Part shown: one piece after another, positions 1 through 4,892 of the stretch | Layout of the letters: every line of letters starts with the position of its first letter | How positions within the stretch are numbered: position 1 is the first letter of the stretch | Source: an uncultured Ruminococcus sp. | GTDB taxonomy: Bacteria > Bacillota_A > Clostridia > Oscillospirales > Ruminococcaceae | NCBI GenBank assembly: GCA_902782875.1 | Contig: CACZPE010000404.1 | Span: 1-7,170 of the forward strand | Direction: 5' to 3' | DNA: 7,170 bases | The notes under the pieces: model-generated | Database searches by the model: none | Told to the model about the DNA's origin: nothing | What the model saw: the letters and a program-made list of their open reading frames with translations, nothing else | Made by a program: the position numbers and the translations under genes

Positions 1-576
1 AAAAGACCTGAAAACGAGAAAACAAGGGAACTGACGCAGAAGCTTTACGACAAAAGCATAAAGGGTGAAGAGCGCAGTAGGCTGGCAGACGAGCTGGCAA
101 AGGAGAGATACAGGCTCGACAAAAGAAAGCCCATGTCCCATAAGGCATCTGCTGTGGGGAGCATTGTGTTCGGAGTGCTGGCTATGGCTCTTGGGGCGGT
201 GTATTTCATCGGTGTTTCGCACAGTGCGGACATGAACGGCGGTTCGCTGAATACAGATACTTTCTGTTATATGATCTACGGATTGATTCTGTTGATGATG
301 ATCGGTGTGTCGGTGGCATCCACTTTCTTCAAGAAGGAGCCCGATGACGAGATGTCCCGCTATGACAAGTGCAGGGCGGCTTCAAATGCAGCACCTGCGA
401 CAATGGCGTTTGGCACACTTTTATATCTGTTTTTGGATACATATACAGGTGACATACAGTTCGGCAAGGAGTTGCTGTTCGTCACGCTCCTGTTCATATC
501 GGGTATGTACATGGTCATTGCATGGGCCGGATTCCTCGTGTATGAAATGAAAAGCGGCAGTACGGAGGATGAATGA
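1..576 (+). CDS. Four-helix integral membrane protein, 5' end outside window
   Basis: The reading frame is open from the first base of the window to the TGA at 574-576, so the start lies upstream; 191 residues are visible. The ATG at 133 has no convincing ribosome binding site and lies inside a continuous charged helix, so it is probably internal. Residues 1-44 are highly charged (Lys/Glu/Arg-rich) and probably a cytoplasmic helix. Four hydrophobic stretches follow at about 49-72, 88-110, 130-147 and 157-181, with a short acidic tail ending STEDE. I do not recognise a named family or any catalytic motif. The last codons overlap the start of the downstream XRE regulator (ATGATGA region), so the two are translationally coupled. 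Small membrane proteins paired with a roughly 68-residue Cro/CI regulator are common in Firmicutes; the protein may be a target or partner of that regulator, which is inference. Confidence 0.8.
   Translation, partial: KRPENEKTRELTQKLYDKSIKGEERSRLADELAKERYRLDKRKPMSHKASAVGSIVFGVLAMALGAVYFIGVSHSADMNGGSLNTDTFCYMIYGLILLMMIGVSVASTFFKKEPDDEMSRYDKCRAASNAAPATMAFGTLLYLFLDTYTGDIQFGKELLFVTLLFISGMYMVIAWAGFLVYEMKSGSTEDE
564..568 (+). promoter_or_regulatory. Ribosome binding site deciding the start of the XRE gene
   Basis: GGAGG sits inside the 3' end of the membrane-protein gene. It lies 4 nt before the ATG at 573 and 7 nt before the ATG at 576. The 7-nt spacing favours 576 as the true start, giving a protein beginning MAEF. 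Confidence 0.65.
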
Positions 577-782
577 TGGCGGAGTTCACAACACGCATAA
601 AGGAGCTCAGACAAGCGCGGGACATGAAGCAGAGCGAGCTTGCGGAGCTGGTCGGTGTGCGCCGCGAGACGATAGTCAGGATAGAAAAAGGGCTGTACAA
701 CCCGTCGCTGAAGCTGGCTGTTGATATTGCAAGGGTATTCGGCTGCACGGTGGAAGAAGTTTTCATATTCGGGGAAGAATAG
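576..782 (+). CDS. Small Cro/CI (XRE) family helix-turn-helix regulator
   Basis: This encodes a 68-residue DNA-binding protein that is almost entirely one HTH_3-type domain. From the ATG at 576, the first helices run from about residue 5 to 26 ([10 protein letters not shown]), the recognition helix is around 29-38 ([11 protein letters not shown]), and the stabilising helices follow ([15 protein letters not shown], then TVEEVF). The pattern matches the short Firmicutes regulators that have no effector or dimerisation domain. It presumably acts as a dimer on a nearby operator. The ATG at 573 would add one Met; I chose 576 from ribosome binding site spacing. The gene overlaps the preceding membrane-protein gene and is probably co-transcribed with it. 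Its target is unknown: it may be its own promoter upstream of the window or, less likely, the palindrome before ftsZ. No clear intrinsic terminator follows the gene. Confidence 0.9.
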   Translation: MAEFTTRIKELRQARDMKQSELAELVGVRRETIVRIEKGLYNPSLKLAVDIARVFGCTVEEVFIFGEE

Positions 783-853
783 ATGACAGCCATAGTTGTA
801 TATAGTGGAAAATGCTTTAAAAACATTAAAAAATTGTACATTGTTTTCGATGC

Positions 854-883
854 ATTTTTTTTCAAAAGCACTTGAAAAAAAAT
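854..883. repeat. 12-bp perfect A/T-tract inverted repeat over ftsZ -35
   Basis: The left arm 854-865 (ATTTTTTTTCAA) and right arm 872-883 (TTGAAAAAAAAT) are perfect reverse complements around a 6-nt spacer AAGCAC. The right arm contains the TTGAAA -35 box of the proposed ftsZ promoter. It could be an operator, or an intrinsically bent A-tract element that aids the promoter. As RNA it would be a weak A:U hairpin without a following U run, so a terminator is less likely. Confidence 0.7.
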
Positions 884-900
884 TAATAGTATGATACAAT
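872..900 (+). promoter_or_regulatory. Predicted sigma-A promoter of ftsZ
   Basis: The -35 box is TTGAAA (872-877), followed by a 17-bp spacer and the -10 box TACAAT (895-900). The TGA at 892-894 provides an extended -10. Transcription would begin near 907, giving a leader of about 56 nt. In that leader CTTCTT (918-923) and AAGAAG (930-935) can form a small hairpin upstream of the ribosome binding site. Confidence 0.7.
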
Positions 901-949
901 AAACTGTAAGCATTTATCTTCTTATATTGAAGAAGTTTTATACAGGCGC

Positions 950-955
950 AGGAGG
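950..955 (+). promoter_or_regulatory. Ribosome binding site deciding ftsZ start
   Basis: A perfect AGGAGG lies 7 nt before the ATG at 963. This favours 963 over the in-frame TTG at 927, which has no Shine-Dalgarno sequence and would place the AGGAGG inside the coding region. Confidence 0.85.
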
Positions 956-962
956 ATTTCAA

Positions 963-2069
963 ATGGCGATCATGGTTGATAACGACACCAATGCTTTCGA
1001 GGAAGTTATAAAGGTCGTAGGTGTCGGCGGCGGCGGCGGAAACGCTGTCAACAGAATGATAGAAAAAGGCATACAGGGCGTTCAGTATGTTGCGGTGAAT
1101 ACCGATTCCAAGGCGCTCAATCTTTCCTCTGCCGATACTAAGGTACAGATAGGCGTTAAGCTCACAGGCGGCAAGGGCGCAGGCGCAAAGCGCGAGATAG
1201 GTGCTGCCAGTGCCGAGGAGAACAGAGATGAGATAAAGGCTGCTCTTCAGGGCTCGGATATGGTGTTCATCACCGCAGGTATGGGCGGCGGCACAGGTAC
1301 AGGCGCAGCTCCCGTAGTTGCCGAGATAGCAAAGGAAATGGGCATACTCACTGTTGCTGTAGTAACAAAGCCCTTTGACTTTGAGATGAAGAAAAAGATG
1401 CAGACTGCTCTTGCAGGTATCGACGAGCTCAAGCAGCACGTTGACTCCCTGATAGTTATCCCCAACCAGCGTCTTCTCGAACTCCAGGATGAGCAGCTCA
1501 CATGGCCGCAGGCTATGGATATGGCAAACGAGATACTCAATGTCGGCGTAAAGTCCATTGCAGAGCTTATAACCGTAGCAGGCGAGATAAACGTTGACTT
1601 TGCCGATGTAAGAACCATCATGGAGGATGCAGGCTACGCTCATATGGCTACAGGCCACGGCGAGGGCAAGGACAAGGCTGCAAGCGTTGCACAGCAGATA
1701 ATCGCATCTCCTCTGCTTGAAACATCCATTTCGAGCGCAACCAAGCTTCTTATCAATGTTATCTCCAGCTCCGACGTTCCTCTTATGGAGATCAACAATG
1801 CGATAGATATGATAACCGAAGCGGCTGATCCCGATGTTGAGGTTATCTTCGGTAAGTCCACAGACAACGGCATGAGGGACGAAATGACCATAACAGTCAT
1901 TGCGGCAGCATTCAAGAACGATATGGTGAATGCTCCTTCTGCTGCTCCCGTTCTTCCGTTTGAGACAACTCCTGCAGTTGAGAAGATCGCGGCAGCTCCC
2001 GCAAAGCCCAAGCCTGTAACTGCTACAGAGGACTACAGCGCATTCTTTGATATGATAAACAGCAAGTGA
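963..2069 (+). CDS. ftsZ: Cell division GTPase FtsZ, divergent form
   Basis: FtsZ is the tubulin-like GTPase that polymerises at mid-cell to form the division ring. The product is 368 residues. Visible motifs are the nucleotide-binding glycine loop VGVGGGGGNAVNRM (18-31), NTDSKAL (46-52), the tubulin signature GGGTGTG (108-114), VVTKPFDFE (133-141), and the T7 synergy loop N210-V-D212-F-A-D215 with both acidic residues that complete the GTPase site of the next subunit. ASPLLETSI (248-256) and the C-terminal globular domain to about 318 follow. An Ala/Pro-rich linker covers roughly 320-356. Odd points: IPNQRLL (167-172) where IPNDRLL is usual; GAGAKRE (73-78) where GAGANPE is usual; a Lys at the position of the Arg in the E. 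coli stretch GKKRM; NVISSSD (265-271) where NITGG is usual; and the tail DYSAFFDMINSK in place of the typical DIPxFLR-type peptide that binds FtsA or SepF. No ftsA, ftsQ or mur gene is adjacent. It may be a lineage variant or a second FtsZ copy. Gene identity is certain; being the main FtsZ is not. Confidence 0.97.
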   Translation: MAIMVDNDTNAFEEVIKVVGVGGGGGNAVNRMIEKGIQGVQYVAVNTDSKALNLSSADTKVQIGVKLTGGKGAGAKREIGAASAEENRDEIKAALQGSDMVFITAGMGGGTGTGAAPVVAEIAKEMGILTVAVVTKPFDFEMKKKMQTALAGIDELKQHVDSLIVIPNQRLLELQDEQLTWPQAMDMANEILNVGVKSIAELITVAGEINVDFADVRTIMEDAGYAHMATGHGEGKDKAASVAQQIIASPLLETSISSATKLLINVISSSDVPLMEINNAIDMITEAADPDVEVIFGKSTDNGMRDEMTITVIAAAFKNDMVNAPSAAPVLPFETTPAVEKIAAAPAKPKPVTATEDYSAFFDMINSK

Positions 2070-2073
2070 TCTT

Positions 2074-2106
2074 AGCGGCATTCCCTGACAGGGCGTGCCG
2101 CTTTTT
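2074..2106 (+). terminator. Intrinsic terminator after ftsZ
   Basis: AGCGGCA (2074-2080) pairs with TGCCGCT (2096-2102). An inner CCCT/AGGG stem (2083-2086 with 2090-2093) has a 3-nt loop. A run of five T follows at 2102-2106. The hairpin starts 4 nt after the ftsZ stop and ends only 17 nt before the next start codon. Confidence 0.85.
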
Positions 2107-2123
2107 GCAAGGGAGGGGTATCC

Positions 2124-2657
2124 TTGAAAAGTCTGAAAGAGCTCAAAGGCTGGAAGATCATACTCGGCATAATGGCGGGGATGCTCCTTATCCTGCTTCT
2201 GTCGGCGGTACTGTACAGTATAGGCGACGGTATCAGAGAAAATATATATGAAGGTTACCGCAAGGATGCCGTCGAGGCGGGATACAGAGAATTCAACAAC
2301 TGCACGCCGGTCGGTGATGTGACGGCAGATGGCATTACATACAGGTGCTTTGATGTGCATGATGAGATGTTCGGCGGACAGATGCTGATAGACAGGAGAG
2401 TATCCTATAAGGGCTCCGGCCTGAAAGGAAAACAAATCATATACGGCAGAAAGACAGAGCTCAACGATGCAGGTACAGTCATAGAGCCCTATGTTGCATA
2501 TGCAGAGCCTGTGCTGTGGGATGATATCGGCTGGATCCTGATAATTGCGATATATTTTTTGCTGCCAGTTGCGGAAGCTTTCATGGCTGCGGTGCTGGCG
2601 GGATATTTCATAGTCTATCTCGCAAAGTATATCAGATACAAAAAAGCGGCTGCCTGA
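2124..2657 (+). CDS. Membrane-anchored protein of unknown function
   Basis: The product is 177 residues from a TTG start at 2124, supported by the strong ribosome binding site GGGAGGGG at 2111-2118, 5 nt upstream. No in-frame ATG nearby has a comparable site. Residues 1-10 are basic and 11-33 form a transmembrane helix. Residues 34-131 form a soluble domain, predicted outside by the positive-inside rule, with two cysteines (C60, C75) that could form a disulfide. About 136-170 is a long hydrophobic stretch (GWILIIAIYFLLP, then AAVLAGYFIVYLAKYI) that could be one long or two short helices, ending in a basic tail. I see no known family motif. It lies directly behind the ftsZ terminator with no room for a promoter in between, so it depends on read-through or on a promoter inside the end of ftsZ. 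Its stop codon lies in the loop of a terminator hairpin. Function is unknown. Confidence 0.75.
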   Translation: MKSLKELKGWKIILGIMAGMLLILLLSAVLYSIGDGIRENIYEGYRKDAVEAGYREFNNCTPVGDVTADGITYRCFDVHDEMFGGQMLIDRRVSYKGSGLKGKQIIYGRKTELNDAGTVIEPYVAYAEPVLWDDIGWILIIAIYFLLPVAEAFMAAVLAGYFIVYLAKYIRYKKAAA

Positions 2658-2669
2658 CAGCCGCTTTTT
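2640..2669. terminator. Bidirectional intrinsic terminator between convergent genes
   Basis: AAAAAGCGGCTG (2641-2652) and CAGCCGCTTTTT (2658-2669) are a perfect 12-bp inverted repeat with loop CCTGA. The T run 2665-2669 serves the + strand. The A run 2640-2645 gives a U run for the leftward galT transcript. The last codons of the preceding gene (Lys-Ala-Ala-Ala and the stop) are built into the hairpin. Confidence 0.9.
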
Positions 2670-2686
2670 ATATGTAACAGCAAATT

Positions 2687-2727
2687 ATCCATATTGTATA
2701 ATATATGAGATATTATACAATATGGAT
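2687..2727. repeat. 18-bp perfect AT-rich inverted repeat downstream of galT
   Basis: The arms 2687-2704 (ATCCATATTGTATAATAT) and 2710-2727 are perfect reverse complements around a 5-nt loop ATGAG. It lies 7 nt beyond the galT stop. In the leftward transcript it forms a long A:U-rich hairpin but is followed by AUAAUUUG, not a strong U run, so it may protect the mRNA 3' end or work together with the terminator at 2640-2669. Confidence 0.8.
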
Positions 2728-2734
2728 TTTATTT

Positions 2735-4222
2735 CTATATTCTTTCCATGAATCTGTCAAATGATGCCATACCGTCGGGGGTGCGCTTGTATACTCCTGC
2801 ATGTTCGAGCACCTTTGCAAACACCTTGCCTGTTTCATCACGGAGTACGGAGAGTATATCTTCCTTTGATTTTCCCTTAAGTGAGGGAGCAAATGTATCT
2901 GCCCAGTCTGCGTGCTTTGAAAGGATATCATCGGAGCGGTAGTCCTTTCCTTCGGCGATATGATCTGCAAGAGATTCGAGCTCAGCCTTAAGTCTTGCGG
3001 GGAGTACAGCAAGGCCCATTACTTCGATAAGGCCGATATTTTCCTTTTTGATATGGTGCAGCTCCGAATGGGGATGATATACCCCCAGGGGATGCTCTTC
3101 GGTGGTGATGTTGTTTCTCAGTACGAGGTCAAGCTCATATGCGTCTCCCCTGCGCCGTGCGATGGGAGTTATCGTGTTGTGGGGGGTATCATCCGTTTCG
3201 GCGAATATGAATGCGTCCTCATCGGTATATCCTCTCCATGCGGTGAGTATGCGGTCCGCGAGAGCGGCAAGCCGCGACGGATTCTCTCCGCTGATGCGTA
3301 TCACCGACATGGGCCATGTAACACGCCCGACGGATATATCCTCAAAGCCTTTTATGGTATACTCTTTCTCCACGGGGGCCTTCTCCATCGCAAAGGTATA
3401 TCTTCCGCCCTGGAAATGCTCATGGGCGAGTATCGAGCCGCCTACTATAGGCAGATCCGCATTCGAGCCCACAAAGTAGTGGGGGAATTTGCCGACGAAA
3501 TCAAGCAGCTTTTCAAATGCTTTCCTGTCTATCACCATGGGAGTATGGGTGCGGTTGAAGGCGATGCAGTGCTCGTTGTAGTAAACATACGGCGAGTACT
3601 GAAAGCCCCATTTCTCTCCGGCTATTTCTATGGGTATTATCCTGTGATTCTGTCTTGCGGGATGATCCGCCCTGCCTGCATAGCCCACATTATCCTCACA
3701 CAGAAGGCATTTCGGATAGCCGCTTTTTATATTCCTTGCGGCGGCAATCGCCTTCGGATCCTTTTCGGGCTTTGACAGGTTTATGGTTATGTCAAGCTCG
3801 CCGTAAGCGGTCTGTGTTTTCCATTTTATATCCTTTGCAATGCGGTAGCGGCGGATATAATCGGTATCACAGCTGAATTTATAGTAGTTGTCGGTGGCGG
3901 CAGCGGGACTTATGCCGTAGTCTGCGTAAAATCTGTCCGCGACCTCTGACGGGCGGGGACAGAGACAGGCCATGATCTTTGTGTCAAACAGATCCCTGTA
4001 TACAGGACTGTCTTCGCAGAGCCCCTTTTCCACGGCAAAATCAAGCAGAGCTCTGAGGATATCCTCAAGCTCTGCTTTTATAACGGTTTCACATGGCGTA
4101 TAATCGTCTATTTGTAATACAGAGAGTATAGAATTTCTTGCGAATATCTCATCCTCTCTGCGGATAAGACCACATTCCATACCGTATCTCACAAGTGCAT
4201 CTATATATCCGCATATCTTCAT
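2735..4222 (-). CDS. galT: Galactose-1-phosphate uridylyltransferase, class II
   Basis: This cytoplasmic Leloir-pathway enzyme transfers UMP between UDP-glucose and galactose-1-phosphate, giving glucose-1-phosphate and UDP-galactose. The product is 495 residues, the usual length of the Firmicutes-type (GalT class II) family. The family signature DLPIVGGSILAHEHFQGG is at residues 256-273, with the His-x-His (H267, H269) that corresponds to the nucleophile region. A CLLC pair is at 172-175. The start ATG at 4220-4222 is preceded by GGAG (complement of 4232-4235) with 9-nt spacing. It begins 16 nt after the stop of the Nudix gene, so the two form one leftward operon. No galK or galE is in the window, so the rest of the pathway is elsewhere. 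Nothing suggests damage; the reading frame is intact from start to stop. Confidence 0.95.
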   Translation of the reverse strand: MKICGYIDALVRYGMECGLIRREDEIFARNSILSVLQIDDYTPCETVIKAELEDILRALLDFAVEKGLCEDSPVYRDLFDTKIMACLCPRPSEVADRFYADYGISPAAATDNYYKFSCDTDYIRRYRIAKDIKWKTQTAYGELDITINLSKPEKDPKAIAAARNIKSGYPKCLLCEDNVGYAGRADHPARQNHRIIPIEIAGEKWGFQYSPYVYYNEHCIAFNRTHTPMVIDRKAFEKLLDFVGKFPHYFVGSNADLPIVGGSILAHEHFQGGRYTFAMEKAPVEKEYTIKGFEDISVGRVTWPMSVIRISGENPSRLAALADRILTAWRGYTDEDAFIFAETDDTPHNTITPIARRRGDAYELDLVLRNNITTEEHPLGVYHPHSELHHIKKENIGLIEVMGLAVLPARLKAELESLADHIAEGKDYRSDDILSKHADWADTFAPSLKGKSKEDILSVLRDETGKVFAKVLEHAGVYKRTPDGMASFDRFMERI

Positions 4223-4238
4223 ATCAAGCCACTCCGTA

Positions 4239-4646
4239 TCATAGATTTATTGCACTCTTGGCCTTGTTGACTATGGTCTTGTCATTCTCATAGATAAGCA
4301 GGTTATGTGCATGGCCTATATCCACCCAGCGCACCTCAGCTATCTCGCCCTCTCCGGGGACAAAATCATAGCTCTTGGCCTTTGCAAGGAAATAGACAAC
4401 GACCTTCTGGGTGTCCTTCCTCGGGAAATAGGTCACCGTCTCGCGGAAAGTCGGGTCTATCATCACGTCTATGTTTGTTTCTTCCTTGATCTCACGCAGT
4501 GCTGTTTCTACCTCGCTTTCCCCCTCCTCGGTGTGACCTTTCGGAAAGGACCAGTGGCCGCTGTGTATGTGCTTTATCAGCAGTATTTCGAGATTGCCGT
4601 GATGCTTTCTGTAGACCACAGCTCCGCAGGACTTCTCAAACAGCAT
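4239..4646 (-). CDS. Nudix hydrolase, diadenosine tetraphosphatase-like
   Basis: The product is 135 residues, a single Nudix domain that hydrolyses a nucleoside diphosphate linked to another moiety using a divalent metal. The Nudix box runs from G37 to I59: G, five residues, E43, seven residues, R51-E52-I-K-E55-E56-T-N58-I59. All catalytic acidic residues are present; the usual second glycine is Asn58. The stretches KSCGAVVYR near the N-terminus and GHWSFPKGH before the box resemble the bacterial asymmetric Ap4A hydrolase-like group, so Ap4A or another dinucleoside polyphosphate is a plausible substrate, but specificity in this family is hard to predict. It is the first gene of the operon with galT, so a nucleotide-sugar or nucleotide clean-up role cannot be excluded. 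A modest AGGGG ribosome binding site lies 9 nt upstream of the ATG. Confidence 0.92.
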   Translation of the reverse strand: MLFEKSCGAVVYRKHHGNLEILLIKHIHSGHWSFPKGHTEEGESEVETALREIKEETNIDVMIDPTFRETVTYFPRKDTQKVVVYFLAKAKSYDFVPGEGEIAEVRWVDIGHAHNLLIYENDKTIVNKAKSAINL

Positions 4647-4687
4647 TCTTTCACGCCCCTGTCATAATGGAATAATATATCTATTAT

Positions 4688-4716
4688 ATTATATCACACA
4701 ATTTATCATTTGTCTA
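4688..4716 (-). promoter_or_regulatory. Predicted sigma-A promoter of the Nudix-galT operon
   Basis: Read on the - strand, the -35 box is TAGACA (complement of 4711-4716), followed by a 17-bp spacer and the -10 box TATAAT (complement of 4688-4693). A TGA immediately before it makes an extended -10. Transcription would begin near 4681, about 35 nt before the Nudix start codon. Confidence 0.8.
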
Positions 4717-4813
4717 TAGTATATGAAAAAATAGGGCCCGGGGATCGGGGTATATAGTTTAATATTTGTAGATAATATATCATAATATACAAAATGTATA
4801 GTTTAGCGGGCAT
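4717..4813. other. Intergenic spacer with no gene found
   Basis: This stretch between two leftward operons is very AT-rich except for an abrupt GC island, GGGCCCGGGGATCGGGG (4734-4750). CCCG (4737-4740) can pair with CGGG (4746-4749). The 9-mer TATAGTTTA occurs twice (4753-4761 and 4797-4805). I find no coding region or recognisable RNA in it. Confidence 0.5.
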
Positions 4814-4856
4814 AAAAACAACATTACGTATAATATATAGAAATTATACGTAATGT
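4814..4856 (-). terminator. AT-rich hairpin terminator of the methyltransferase-DHH operon
   Basis: ACATTACGTATAAT (4821-4834) and ATTATACGTAATGT (4843-4856) form a perfect 14-bp stem with an 8-nt loop. On the leftward transcript the stem is followed by UGUUUUU (complement of 4814-4820). It lies about 36 nt past the stop codon of the DHH gene. Confidence 0.75.
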
Positions 4857-4892
4857 ATTTACTGCGCTATTATATCAAGCAATGGCTGATTT

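Noticed and set aside
133..576. The ATG at 133 as the true start of the first membrane protein
   Set aside because: The frame is open to the window edge, no Shine-Dalgarno sequence precedes 133, and the upstream residues form a plausible charged helix, so the gene is more likely 5'-truncated by the window.
811..827. AATG...CATT hairpin as a terminator for the XRE gene
   Set aside because: The stem is only 4 bp with a long loop and no strong T run, so it is not a credible terminator.
927..962. Upstream TTG start for ftsZ adding 12 residues
   Set aside because: The added peptide is unlike FtsZ N-termini, the TTG has no ribosome binding site and sits in a small hairpin loop, while the ATG at 963 has a perfect AGGAGG 7 nt upstream.
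360..2435. A 691-codon open frame on the - strand across the XRE gene, ftsZ and part of the next gene
   Set aside because: Its codons are exact reverse complements of the codons of the three sense genes, which all share this phase. It stays open because those genes avoid TTA, CTA and TCA codons. The product is rich in Cys, Tyr and His with no domain, and no ribosome binding site fits its start.
2960..3775. A 271-codon + strand open frame inside galT
   Set aside because: It is codon-aligned antisense to galT, which carries the full class II signature. The same rare-codon avoidance explains the open frame.
4717..4813. A possible small RNA or riboswitch in the spacer upstream of the Nudix-galT promoter
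   Set aside because: It lies upstream of the promoter for the Nudix-galT operon and downstream of the previous terminator, and no known riboswitch core or promoter is visible, so there is no support for a transcript.
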